Source: Neoscytalidium dimidiatum (taxonomy: Eukaryota > Ascomycota > Dothideomycetes > Botryosphaeriales > Botryosphaeriaceae). From it: DNA of 64,000 nt. Below, piece by piece: positions 34,525-47,096 of the stretch; position 1 is the first letter of the stretch, and the number at the start of each line of letters is the position of its first letter. Under the pieces are notes generated by a model, which ran no database searches, was not told the origin of the DNA, and saw only the letters and a program-made list of their open reading frames with translations. Where the stretch lies: the NCBI GenBank assembly GCA_037367355.1, contig CM074700.1:1240001-1304000 (forward strand). Reading direction: 5' to 3'. The position numbers and the translations under genes were made by a program.

Positions 34525-36514
34525 CGATCGTAGTGTTGAGTTGAGCCCGAGAAATTGAGAAGCGAAGGTTACTTTCCTGCGAGTCCGAGGTGTATTTGAT
34601 ATATGTGGGGCGGATGCAGGAGCGTGCAGCAACATCACATTCGCACGCGTTTCATGCAGGCTTGCCAATCATGAGACATTGTGCGACGAAGAATACTTTT
34701 AACGGAAAGTGCTCGGTCGTACCAAACATGTCGTTTGCTAGAAACGTTCCTGTCTAGGAAAATCAGGCGCAGCAACAGAGGTCAGGCTGACCATAAAATT
34801 TTACAAGCCAATGGCGTTGAAGAGGAAGCAAAAATCGGAACAGCCAGGCAGGCAAACGGTGGAGATGATGATGACGTGAGATCAGATCCCTGTCCATCAC
34901 AGGAAGAGGGACAGCAATCTCTGCCCCACGTCTCCACAATCCACCAACTGACCATTGCCGTGGTAAATAAGCCCATGGTTGCCTATAACAAAGATCGAAG
35001 ACCGCTTTGAGAAGAACGCTAACGCGGTGCGCAGACTTGACTCAGCAGACCTTGGAGTGCTTTGAACGTGATCCACAATTGATCTGCATCGTTGCGCAGG
35101 TCTTGCTAAGGAAGAGATCTCGATAATAGCCTCACTACCGCATGCAGCCATCGGCTGGATCTGGAACATGCATATTATGCAACTATGCATGCATGGAAAC
35201 TGTTGTATTTATTTATATATTTACCTAATGACCGATTATATCCTTCAGTTGATGAGTACATCTGAGAGAACCCGGAATACGCCTCCTCTCCTTATTTTTT
35301 GTGGAATTTGTGAAATGATGTCCTCACTTGATCTCTCTCCCACACTTCCCTATGCCTCGCAAACAGAGCATATACAGGCTTGCATATTTGAATGTAGATA
35401 CGACTGATCTTATTATTGGCTTTTGTCGTATGGTTTGCAGCCGATATGAAGACTTTAGCTTTATCGTTCGAGCAAGTATTTGTATGAGCCTCTTGGTGTG
35501 TGCATGTATGTTCTGTTCTCTGGATCTATGTCCCTTCTTCGGCTTTCTAAAAGCTATGTCTTCGCTATGCTATATACCCTAGGAAAGCATCGTCCTAATC
35601 TAGTGGTATCGATGTCTTTGCCGGAGGGCCCAATCCTCACACCCTGCAGAATTTGCGACTCCGCCGTGTTCTGCCGCTTTCTACTACGTCCTACCCCTAC
35701 GCGGGTTATATAATCCTCCGATGACGTTGTCCTCAGAACTGGGAGAACGGGTGGGACGAACCTCGAAGTCTTCAGTCAGGCATCGTGCGCATTCGCAGAA
35801 TGAAGGTTGCGTGGACACCATGCATACACGGACATATCTTGGGAGCTGCTGAAGACGAGAGCTCTGGCCTGTGGACAAAGTCCCCTGCGCACATCCAAAT
35901 ATTCAATGTAGCGCATAGAAAATGGTCCAAGGGTAGAAACCGATTCCTCAGAACAACTCTTGCGAAGAAAACAAAAAGGTACTTAGCTTTCAGATTCTCG
36001 TTCTCGTCTGTTGTAGCTGTTTTATTCAAAAAGAAGCAGGAGCTGAGCAACCCGGCCGTGCCCCCCACCCCCCAACTTGTGACGGGCTGGAAACGGATCG
36101 GCAGAGACACACGCCACTTGAATCACAAGTCTGCCCCGCGAAGAACTCCGATGTCCCACGGGGCCCCACATAACCAGCTTTTGCAGCCAAACGGAAACGT
36201 CCAATGAGCTTTGCTACCGCCCACAAGAACGGCCGCTGAGTGATGCATCCAATCAGATCTCGTTCCGCCCACCGGAAGCGCCCAAACAAGCAAAGCCGAG
36301 AGCCCCGAAAAGAGATGCTATCGGCAATCCCAATAATGCCTCCACAGCGGGCAGACTCGTGACGAATGTTGTCATCGTGGTAAGCATTCGGAATAGCAGA
36401 TGTATATATTACCGGCATCTTCGCCGCGTTCGCTAGTGCGACTTCTGCGGCCATTGCAATTTCCCTTTTGCGCGCATTCTTCGCCGACGCCGGTATCGCG
36501 GACAATCTCGCAAG
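34525..36514. other. Intergenic region
   Basis: About 2 kb between divergent genes. It is AT-rich around 35160-35600, with no conserved frame or repeat recognised. Confidence 0.45.
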
Positions 36515-38327
36515 ATGGAGAAAAGAAAGAGCTGGAACGTCGCCGACAGGCTGGAGAAGCGCAGCCTGCTGATCGCGGTGAACTGCGTCGCGGCGCTATC
36601 CATCTTTTTCTTCGGCTACGACCAGGGCATGATGGGTGGCGTCAACAACGCGGAGGACTACATCAACCTGATGAAGTTCGGCTACGTCGACGAGGCCACC
36701 GGCGACCCTGTCGTTACGGACAGCTTGCTGCAAGGCGGCATCGTGTCTGTGTACTATCTGGGCACGCTGTTCGGCGCGCTGGTTGGTGGGTGGACCGGCG
36801 ACAAGGTGGGCCGGATCAAGACCATTGCTTTCGGCGCTCTGTGGGCGATTGTTGGCGCGTCGCTGCAGTGCTCTGCGCAGAACTCGGATTGGATGATTTG
36901 CGGTGTGTACTCCGAAACGCGGAACACCATGAAGGGTCGGAGAAAAGCTGACAAGGTGCAGCGCGGGCGGTGAACGGCATCGGTACCGGCATCCTGAATG
37001 CCATTGTTCCTGTTTGGGCCACGGAGACCGCAGAGCATACCTCCCGAGGACAGTTCATTGCCATTGAGTTCACGCTCAACATCTTTGGTGTTGTGGTAGC
37101 TTACTGGCTTGAATTGTAAGATCAGCGTGCACACAATTTTAGAAGCGGAGCTGACGCGTATCCAGTGGCCTTTCATACATTGATGGCGGCGCGTCTGCCT
37201 TCCGTTGGCGGTTTCCAATTGCGTTTCAGATCATTCCGTTATTGATCCTTCTGGCCATCGTATGGTTCTTCCCTGAGTCTCCACGCTGGCTCGTCCGCGC
37301 CGGCCGCGACCAAGAAGCCCGCTACATTCTTGGAAGGCTGCGCGGTAACAGTGGAGAGGACGTGCACAAAGCCGACCTCGAGTTCGAAGACATCAAGGCT
37401 ATCGTGGAGCTGGAAAAGAAAACCTCAAAACAGCACTCCTACTTCCACATGCTTTTCGGCATCGGCTCCGGCAAGCTGCACACCGGCCGGCGCGTGCAAC
37501 TCGTCATCTGGCTCCAGATCATGCAAGAGTGGGTCGGCATCGCTGGCGTGACCATCTACGCCCCAACCATCTTTCGTATTGCTGGCTTTGATTCCAAGAA
37601 GAGCCAGTGGATCAGCGGCTTGAACAACATCTTCTACATGTTTTCCACCCTTGTGTGCGTCTTCACACTGGACAGAATCGGCCGCCGATGGACGTTGTAC
37701 TGGGGCTCTGTTGGGCAGGGAATCGCCATGTTCTTGGCCGGCGGTATGGCTCGGGGAGCCCTCAATGCGCGAGCTGCTGGCAACACGTCCGAAGCTGAGT
37801 CGTATGGAGCCGCCGCAGCATCCTTCGTCTTCATATTCACCTCTGTCTTTGGTGCCACGTGGTTGACTGTGCCATGGTGAGTTCCAACAGCTTATCGTTC
37901 AAACAAACCAGCACGGCTGACACACCTCAGGCTATTTCCGGCCGAGATCTTTCCGCTCGAGGTTCGCGCCAAAGGCAACGCGTGGGGAGTTGTTGGGTGG
38001 AGTATCGGCAATGGCTGGCTTACTCTGCTATGCCCGGTCATGTTCAGCGCCATTGGAGAAAAGACACTATACATCTTTGGCGCTTGCAACGTAATCACTA
38101 TTCCGATGGTGTGGGCGCTCTACCCTGAGAGCAACCAGAGGACCTTAGAGGAGATGGACCTTCTATTCACTGCTAATACCCCTTGGGTATGGGACGCTGA
38201 GAAGAAGTTTGCCGAGCTGAAAGCGCAAATGGCTGAAGGTATTGCAGAGGCGGGCAAAAATGGATCAGTCAAAGATCCCGAGGCCACGGTTACACACTCT
38301 CATGTTGCGAACATTGTGGATCTGTGA
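36515..38327 (+). CDS. MFS sugar transporter
   Basis: Plasma-membrane proton symporter of the sugar porter family. Exons 36515-36902, 36962-37115, 37166-37876 and 37931-38327 give 549 residues, the family's usual size, with twelve expected helices. Motifs are FFGYDQGMMGGV in helix 1, DKVGRIKT in the loop after helix 2, FFPESPRWLVRAGR, IMQEWVGIAGVTIYAP (helix 7 region), LDRIGRRWTLYWGS, and VPWLFPAEIFPLEVRAKG split by the last intron. The cytosolic C-terminus PESNQRTLEEMDLLF is also typical. Hexose or lactose-permease-like specificity is likely, but the sugar cannot be read from motifs. All four exon joins keep the frame. Confidence 0.95.
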
Positions 38328-39639
38328 AAGACGGCAACAAATGAAGTATATTAAAGGTCGGAATCAAGCAAGAATTATGCTAGTCTGCAGCTAATACACT
38401 TCAAAGAGAGAGTGTGGTGGCTCGAACTTGATTACGGTCCTTCTAAGAGTCGATGATATATCATGTTCGATGGCACATTCAGTGGGAAATTCCGCCCCCA
38501 TTAGCGCCAATCCATTCTACATCTATCACGGGACGTTATCAGCACAGTCTTCGAGGTGACTGGCAGGTCAAAAGACTATAGCCGCTCCGAATATTATCCC
38601 CAGACAAGGAGTCAGAATGCATACTTCAGCTCTGGCGATTCACGTCATTAGCAAATACAAGAGTTAACAACCACTTATACCCAATAAATTTGGTCTTGCA
38701 TATTGACTTCCAATCTCATCACTGCCGGTGATTGACAAGGACACCCAGGTTTTTGATGGTACATTCATTTCTCATTCAAAGGATGACAGCAGCGTCACTA
38801 GGTAACCAATTGGTTAAAAATCTTGTATTTCTGCGTCTTAATGAGTATCTAGTTTAACTCGGTCAAAGTAGTAGCCCTATCACCGTTGAAATACCTCCGT
38901 TAACAATATCATCCGCATGTACACATTGTAGTTACCTCTTGGCGTCCACTAGTGCCAGGAGCGGTTCTCAGTCACATTTAAAGAGCGCATTTCTGCTGTA
39001 TTTTAGCGAAGGTAGCAAATCACAACTGCGTGTGTCAGGCGAGCACAAGTGCGGAGATAGAACAAAAAGGACTGGGCCTCAGCCTTCTACTCCATTTACC
39101 AGATGGTTTCTTCAGCGCACCCCCCTGGGAAGCAGATATCAGTATATTACCTCAAGAACGGACCTTACAAGGAAGCATATTCCGAAGCTGCATTTGTTTC
39201 TACTTTCTTGTGGCGTTAAAAATGCGAGGCCAGAAAGCAAAACAGAGATGGGTGCTTGCCTAAGTTCGCCATGGCTAGAATGCATTTTCAAGGGTCTGCT
39301 CCTTCTTGATGCATCGAGGGCATTGCACTAAGCCATTTTTGTTGAGCTCGCAAGGCATAGGGTCCCAGCTAGAAGCTTTTAAGCCTCTCATTCCTCGTCT
39401 TACCTGCGCTCCCCTTCCTCAGCTTTCTACAGGCTTGAAGTACATCTCGAACCTTACTCAAGTTACTTCCTGCCTCCTCTAATCTCTTATCATTTTCTTT
39501 CAGATGCACAAATCACAGGTCACCTGATTATCAGGTTCGGTATGCGGCCACTAGTTCTCGCGGCGCGAGCGCACAACTGACTTCACTTTCAGCACGAGAA
39601 CCTTACTCCAACATCGTAAAGCCTCAGTCTAGTCTCAAT
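38328..39639. other. Intergenic region
   Basis: About 1.3 kb, AT-rich, upstream of a decayed GTPase gene. No gene or repeat recognised. Confidence 0.45.
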
Positions 39640-42600
39640 ATGGAGGCTGAAATGCCTCCTCACAACGTCAAGCTGCCACGTTTGGGAAACTCGTCGCCTT
39701 CGAAGGAATCTGACGACAGCACTCCGACGCAGCGAAGAAAGCGGAGTGAGTGGCATATCAGGACTAGTTGTTCAAATAAACCGCTACTGACTAGCAATAA
39801 CCAAGCTTTTTCCTTGATTAATCGTGAAGAGGAAGATGAGGTGAAGCCTTACAACCCTTCCACAGAACCGCCGCCGAAAAAGGAAGTCCATCATAGCTGC
39901 TTCGTTGAAGCAAAACGAGCAGCATGTAGTATCCCTAAAGACCTTCTTACGATTACTTCAGAGTACACTTGCGTGGACGAAGACATTGCCTACATGAAAT
40001 CTATAGCAAAGGAGACATTACCAGTCGAACTTCGAAATGAAGTAAAGGTCGGGTTTAAGGGTAATTCAGGAACAGGTAAGCTCTAGATGTTACTAACGTA
40101 CGCATGCCACTCACACATCTTCACTAGGCAAGTCGAGTCTTGTAAACTCACTCCTTGGCTTTCATGGCATTGCTCCACAGAGCGATGGAGGAGCAGCGTG
40201 CACTTCTGTTGTGCAGGAGTTCCACAAAACCCGCCTAGACCAGCGGACTGCGTACGAGTCTGAAGTATTCTTTCTCTCCGCGACAGATCGTGATGCGGTC
40301 CTCAAAGAATGGCTCAGAGATGTCTACAACTTTGAGCATTTGGATACAGATTGCGAGGACGAAGTTTACGAAAGGTCTGAGAAATCGTCATCGACAGCAA
40401 TTTCTGGACTCCTTGCTCTCTTCTGCGACAATGAGGAGTGCCAGTCAAGGCAGGACGTTCAAAACTTCCTCTCCTCGGCAGATTCTCATGATGATGTAAA
40501 AATGCTAAAGACTTTGAAGGGTTGGTCAGATGAATTACTAAGCAGACTGGAGGTTAAGTCCGAATGTATTAAGATCCGTGCGGACCTTCTGCAGGATCTT
40601 GAAGCCAAGGTCGGACCATACTTCGAAAATGTCTTATCCTACAATAGCAACGGGTTTTTGGATCCTTCGCCGTGGCCGATAGTCAAGATTGTCAAGTATT
40701 ACCTGCATCCCCAAAGCGCTTTGCATCTTGGCGTTTCCTGATTCGACAAAGAAATGTTTTGCTCATCCGTGCGCGACAGGACCTACCTCGATTCTCCAAT
40801 TCTACTAAACGGCGTTGTGTTATCAGACCTTCCGGGGTTTTCTGACGCCAATCAAACTCGTGTGCGGGCCTCGCAAGTATATCTCAACGACGTGGACTAC
40901 ACCTGCATCGTCACACGGACAGATCGCGCCACCACAGACCGCGACACACAAAAGCATCTCTCTGAAGCCTTTCGACGCAAGCGTGGGGCCAGCACTTTCC
41001 TCGTAACTACCTATTCGGACGTAGGTAGGGGTTTATTATCTGCTTTGAGCATGACTGACTTCACACAGTCGATCGATACGACACCTAGTTCCTTCGACAA
41101 ACGCATTGCTATCGCGATGATGTCGATTCGGTCAATTTGACTAATTTGCGGCAAGAGTTGGACGCAAAAAGTAGTCTGATTGAGACCACCCGAAGGGACC
41201 TGAATGTAGCCCGGTCCAACCGTGATACGCATGCTATGGAAATGCTTGGGGATGAAAAGGTTACTCTCGAGTAAGTTCTTCTTTCATTAAATACTCATAC
41301 TAAGTATGCAGTAGCTAACATTATTGGTCTTTCAGACTGCAGAAGGTGGGCCTGGAAGCCCAACTTGCGGAGTATAGCGTAAAGATGCGGAATTCAGCCG
41401 TGTCACGGTACTTTCGCGAAAGATATTCAGGCTTGAGGAAGGACGCCATTCCATTCCCGACATTCTCCGTGTCGAATTCAGAGTATAGAGTCCACACTCT
41501 TGGATATAGCAGTTCGTCTCCGCCAAAGATGGGTGTCGAGGTGACCGAAATTCCCAAGTTGCGCACATTCCTCTCCGGCCTGCCCGCGGTCCAGGAGTTC
41601 AGAGCTTTCGAGCACTACCGTAAAGCGTTGCTTCCCTCGCTACTTAACACTCTCGATACGATTTGCTCGCAAACAAAGCTTGAGAGGCGTGAAGAGCCAA
41701 TGAAAATTTCTCTGGTCGGCCTCGGCTCTTGTGCCAGTCGAAGTTCGCAAGATTTTCGATAACTTCTTCGCGACGATCGTCGTACCCGGTATTGCAACGA
41801 TCAAAGCAGATAAGGACGTATACGTCAAATATGCGATAAGAAAGCTTTCCAAATGGAAAGATTGGAGTGCTCCGACACATAAGGCATTCTGCCTTCATAA
41901 CGGCAACTGGGATACAAAAAAGGTTGGCCATAATGACTGGAATGGGGAGATGTTTGAGCTGGCCATCAGGAATTTCAAGAGGGAGACTCGTGGCTGGAAT
42001 GATGCATTTAACGGCCTAACGACGAGTTTGAGTGACAAATTTTCTGCAATAACCGACGAGATGGTGATACAGCTGAAACGTAAGCACACCTTAACTTAAC
42101 GTAGTGGTTGACTGATCACGCCCAGTTGTCGCTGGCCCTTCAAGACTTGGCATGAAGTCATTCTTCGAGGAGATAATGGTTCAGGAGGGTAATCTCGAGA
42201 AAAAATGCCGAACGAGGATTAGGAGCTTGGAAAATGATCTCGGTGCCATAACAGAGAAGATCACCAACACCAATGACACTGAAAATTGCTACTTCGTCAA
42301 AATATTGGCAAAAACATACAGCGAATGCTTTCAGCTGAGTGGTAGGGCGTCCCTGCCTCTAAGAGTCGACAGCAGCGCAATGTTGACGTGGCAAACAGGC
42401 TCTAGAGCGCGGGAGAGACGCATACAACTCCTAAAGAGCAAGCTCAATGGGTCGAATCCTGACCCGCTCTCGGAAGTTTTTGATCATGCCAAGGATGATT
42501 GTCACACGGTACTTCAAGATCACTTGAGTCGCTTCATCGAGGAGGCCAAGGTTATTTTCGCGCGTCTCAGCCAGACGTTCATGCACAGCTTCAAGACCGC

Positions 42601-42733
42601 AGAGGATGACACTCCTGAAGCGAAGCAACTCCGTGAGAGAGTTCGCGCCAGGATTCCTTATTGGAGAAGCATCCTTGTTCAGGAAGTTGACCGCCATCTG
42701 GATGTGTGCCGCGAATATGCACGGAGTGACTGA
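39640..42733 (+). pseudogene. Dynamin/SLIP-GC-like large GTPase, disrupted
   Basis: Relic of a P-loop GTPase of the nuclear-GTPase SLIP-GC/dynamin-like type found in many fungi. Exons are about 39640-40075, 40128-41020, 41089-41270, 41336-about 41730, about 41730-42079 and 42126-42733. The Walker A motif GNSGTGKSSLVN is formed exactly across the first intron. Switch II/G3 reads VVLSDLPGFSDANQTR, followed by a long helical region. Two lesions break it. An in-frame TGA at 40739-40741 falls between the N-terminal half and G3 with the same frame on both sides. A frame shift near 41710-41731 separates SLVGLGS from VPVEVRKIFDNFF. The remaining splice joins work, and the C-terminal 193 residues are open. 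A G4 TKxD motif is not clear. The TGA fits a C-to-T change on either strand. Confidence 0.72.
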
Positions 42734-44335
42734 GCTAAAATCCTCTTGCTCCATTGGCATTGTACGGCCGAACCACATTTCTGAACAAGGCGCTCGATAC
42801 TGGGCTGAAACGCCGACCTCACCCCATAGGACACTCCTCCTCCCACAAAAAAAAAAAAAAAAAAGAAAAGAAAAGGTTACTCGGCATTTTGCATTAATAT
42901 CTTCTAGAGAAAACTTTTGCAGACGGCGCTCAAAAGAGCGGCATTATTCCACTCTGAAGTCTCGGTTCATCAATTTACAAAGATCCAAGAGATGCAAGCC
43001 CCTATCACCTTTACATGATCGGGCTGAGTAAAGTTATCGCACTCCGCCACCCTTTCAATCTACCCAGTCAATGGAGAAAACCGCTCTGATAGAGGCTTGC
43101 ACCTCCTATTCCCCCAACTTGCCCTTATTTCCCGATCATCTTATACGAACAGGCCCCTTTCACAGGGAACAGAGAGTACTTAGTCATAGAACTTCGGTAG
43201 TGCGTAATAGGACACCAAAATTTACTAATAAAATTTTTTTCTTTTACAGCGCTTGCATGTGTTCGCTTCTGGAGAACACGTAGAGGTGGAAGGGAAAAAG
43301 GGCCACCCGTGGGCATAACCTTCCCTGCCTGTATCGTGCGCATGTATGCGGCAATGATCTCTACTTGCACGATGACGAATGCAGCCGCATCCGACGGAAG
43401 ATTCCATCCTGTTCGCGCACGCGCGCCTAGCGGCGCATCTTGTTGATCCATTGCATCAGATTTGCAAGGAGGATCAGGACCACTGAGCCTAACTCCCCCC
43501 AGCAGCCTGTTCTATGCGGCAGCCAGACCGCAGCCTCGCTTGCTGTTGCTGCTACGGACAGGCATGGCCCTGAGCACCAGGCGGCGCTGTCATCAAACTT
43601 GGGCAGAAAGCGGCGCTGGGCTTCAGCCAAGTGGAGAGCGACCATGGTGCCCTGCTGCGGCCACTCCTTTCGCTGCGCTAGAATTATTTCACTCCTCCCG
43701 CCGTCAAATCGAGATCGAGGCGCTAAACCGCTGGCCAGACGACCTCAATTTAGCACGCGCTTAATCTGACAGCAAAGCGGCGGAGCGGACCAAGGGTTAT
43801 TTCGCACGCCTCCCGGATCACCTGATGCTGGCGCGCAGACTTATGCGCAGGATTTCGTAGATTTCACATCTCGGTGTTGGGGGATCAAACTGGAGCATGA
43901 CAGGATCTACACCTCGAACGATCAAGAGCGATTGCGCAAGCGGGGTGTGCAGGATCGTTTAAAGCATGAGAAGACGCGTATGTCTTTTCAGAGCAGGGCC
44001 ATCAATTGCGTGCAGCCCTCTCGAGCGGGAAACTGCTGTCTGGGGCCGGGTATAGGCCCGAACGGCGGCAGCGGGCGTTCAGGCCTGGCCCGGGATGTGG
44101 CGTGCGGTCCGTAGTGGAAGCGGCCGAGGCGGTGAGGGTTACTAACTGATATGACCAAAATAACTTTTAGGAAGACGAAAGTCCGGAAGTGGCCGAGGAG
44201 GCACGGAAACGTATGCACTGTATGTACGATTGTGAGTTATGGTCCTGATCGTGCCGGCCGCCGCGAAGCCACGTCCAATACGACCCGAGGCAGATTTAGT
44301 CAAGCTGAGCATCGGGGATCAGGCCGAAAGCTCAG

Positions 44336-44393
<58 letters not shown>

Positions 44394-45965
44394 AAAAAGG
44401 CGCAATGTGAACTCTCACAAATTTGGTACGGCGTTGGTGGAGGCGGGAGCGGAAGTTAACGTGTGGTGGTCTGCATAGCATATTAGTAGAGTAGGGTGTC
44501 AGTTTCAGCGCAGAAGTGAGAACGAACGAATCATAAATCACAGCACGACCGCAGAAATAGACGAGCATTGATGCCCGACCGACTTGGCGGCCGGTTTCCG
44601 CCAACGGGAGGCAGCGCTGCCAATTCGCCCCCGCTCTTGGCTGGCCATGGGCGGCGCCCGTTCCTGATGCTCCTCTTAGCGCGCAGAGAGGTACTATCTC
44701 TGTATTTATTGTGCATGGCGTTGGGCCGGAGCCGCGGAACTGTACCTGCAGCCCGCCTCCCTTGATTCGTCTGGGCACGGCTTCCGCCGAGGTCGTGGCC
44801 GTATTGTATGAGTCTCAGCACCAGCACCAGTTCGTGTTCGTGCCTGCGCTACCCCAGTATAATTGCACGATACAGCACAATATATCCACAACGCAGCTGC
44901 ACAGTGCGCTGAGGCACGTCAGCCTGGCAGGCCGTAGTGTGGCTTGTTCGTCAACACACCCGGAACATGGTTCGCTTTCCGAGCTCCGGCGGGTGGACAG
45001 GCGGGTGTCTGATAGGCGGTCGCATGTGATGGCGACCGAGGCGCTGCACTAACGCTGCGCTACTTGAGGCGCCGTCTGTTTCCGGCCCGCTCTTTCCACC
45101 CTCCCGCCTGGGCGAACCCGCGCGCTGTGCTGATCTCTCTGCTGATTTCTTCAGCACCCTCCAGCATCCTCCTCCACCACCTCCGCAGATCCGCCCGGGA
45201 ACCGCCCTACCTCTGGGCCCCAAAATCCTGCTGGCCGCGTGTTCCGCTGCGCCTTGGGTCGTGGCGTCAAAATTCCGATACGCCACCTCCATCCAGCCCG
45301 CCGTCTTTTAAACTCGCACTACTGCCCAGGAGGGCAATTGGCCGACAGCTTAGATCTGCTGGCTGCCTCTACTGGTCAAGCTGTTCGCTTTGCCAGACAG
45401 ACGATGACGCCTGAGCTAAGGTAAGGACAGCCTCAGCTTGCAGCGAACCTTCAATCCTGCGGTGCGATCATTCCGTCCGCGCCGTGAAGAAACATATACA
45501 GCACGATGGATCGATCGACAGCGCGGTGTGCCTGAGACGAACAGGCCGCTCGCTTAGCCCATCCTGGCCTGCGGGGAACGGGGAAAGCCAAAACAAGGAA
45601 CGAAGGGAGGCAGGAAGCGACAGTACCAGATCTCGTGCCGTCAGCTCTCACGGCCTGCTCGTTCTCTTCAGCTGCGTGAACGTCTACAGGTGAATATATA
45701 TGCGGGTCCAGGGTCTGTCAACCATGGCTGCGGGTCCTACCAGACAGTCCATTTTGGGACTCGGAGTCTTTCCGTCTATATGCCACTCAGCTCTTCGACA
45801 ATCTCGCCTCCTTAAATTTTCGTACCCCTGCACCCTTCTTGGTCTCTTGGACGACCAGACCGCCTGACTCATTAGCCTCCAGCGCCCCGGCCCCAACGGT
45901 CGACGGTCTCGTCCTTCTTTCCACAACCTCAGCCTGCAGCACGACTCGACACCTCCTCCTCCGCC
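42734..45965. other. Long gene-free region with simple repeats
   Basis: About 3.2 kb with an A18 run (42847-42864), a (GA)n microsatellite (44338-44382) and no frame with family features. The last few hundred bases are C/T-rich and probably the promoter and leader of the next gene. Confidence 0.45.
44338..44382. repeat. (GA)n microsatellite
   Basis: About 45 bp of uninterrupted alternating G and A, followed by imperfect purine sequence to 44400. Purine/pyrimidine-asymmetric DNA of this kind can form triplex structures. Confidence 0.92.
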
Positions 45966-47096
45966 ATGGCGAGTGACGGTGTCACCGGCACCGCCAATGT
46001 CGGCCTGCCTATCCTCATGACAATGGCAGGCTTTCTGGCAATCTCCTTCTACAACGTCGTCGAGCTCATGGTCATCATCTTCACCACCTTCAAGCAGCGC
46101 AGCGGTCTGTACTTCTGGAGCTTCATCGTCGCAACCCTCGGAATCGCGCCCCATGCCCTCGGATTCGTCCTCAAATTCTTCGGCGTCGTGCCGGCATCTG
46201 CCTGGTGGCTGCCCGTTCTCCTGGTGGCCATTGGATTCCCGGCAATGGTCACTGGCCAGTCTGTCGTGCTCTACTCGCGGCTACACCTCGTCGTTCGGGA
46301 TCCAAGGAAGCTACGATTGGTGCTGTACATGATCATCTTTGACGGCGTCGTCATGTCCGTTCCGCTCGTCGTCATGGCCTTTGGCTCCAACTCTCCCAAC
46401 CCGGCTCCCTTTCTCGGCGTCTTCACTGTCTGGGACAAGATCCAAATCGCAGTCTTCGCCGTGCAGGAGATTCTGATCTCGGTACTATACATTTACGAAA
46501 CATCGAGACTCCTCCATCCATCACCAACATCCAATCGAGCGCTTCGGAAGATCTTGATCCATCTTGTCGCAGTCAACGTCGTGGTCTTGGCCTTCGACAT
46601 CACTCTGCTGGGCGTCCAGTACTCCAATCTGTACGAGATCCAGACGACATACAAAGGAGCAGTGTACAGCATCAAACTCAAGCTCGAATTCTCCGTCCTG
46701 AACAACCTGATCAGCGTTATCAAGAACCGCGACCTGTCCTTCGGCGGCAGAGGCAGCTCGACCCCGCATTCGCGTCGCCTCGAGAACTTCACCTTCAACA
46801 GCAAGAAGAGCAAAGGCTCGACCGACTTCGGCGTGTTTTCCAAGATCGAGGAGACGTACCCCCCACCGCCGTCCAAAAAGGCGTCGTCTCATGATGTGTT
46901 CGAGTCAGACGAATTTATCAGAGCGGGAGATCAGGAAGACGCGATTGAAGGCACACGCGATCCTACGCCCCACTCCGAGGAAATTGGAATCGCGTTGCAC
47001 GCGAAGCCGTCCAGATCACAATCAGCATCGGAAGCCTCAGAGCTGGAGCTGGTGAGGTTGCCGCATGCACCGCACAGGGCGGCGAGGAGAGAATAA
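45966..47096 (+). CDS. Polytopic fungal integral membrane protein (rhodopsin/DUF7703-like)
   Basis: A 376-residue intronless gene with six clear hydrophobic helices and a probable seventh. The segments begin at LPILMTMAGFLAISFYNVV, LYFWSFIVATLGIAPHALG, WLPVLLVAIGFPAMVTG, LRLVLYMIIFDGVVMSVPLV, IQIAVFAVQEILISVLYIY and ILIHLVAVNVVVLAFDITL. Helix spacing and the YIYETSRLL/LEFSVLNNL elements resemble a fungus-specific family of seven-helix proteins related to PTH11-type receptors. The cytosolic tail (about residues 265-376) is Ser/Lys-rich and probably phosphorylated. The start was chosen as the first ATG preceding the first helix, in the context cgccATGg. Ligand and role are unknown. It is preceded by a 3.2-kb gene-free stretch that may hold long-range regulation. 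Confidence 0.82.
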   Translation: MASDGVTGTANVGLPILMTMAGFLAISFYNVVELMVIIFTTFKQRSGLYFWSFIVATLGIAPHALGFVLKFFGVVPASAWWLPVLLVAIGFPAMVTGQSVVLYSRLHLVVRDPRKLRLVLYMIIFDGVVMSVPLVVMAFGSNSPNPAPFLGVFTVWDKIQIAVFAVQEILISVLYIYETSRLLHPSPTSNRALRKILIHLVAVNVVVLAFDITLLGVQYSNLYEIQTTYKGAVYSIKLKLEFSVLNNLISVIKNRDLSFGGRGSSTPHSRRLENFTFNSKKSKGSTDFGVFSKIEETYPPPPSKKASSHDVFESDEFIRAGDQEDAIEGTRDPTPHSEEIGIALHAKPSRSQSASEASELELVRLPHAPHRAARRE

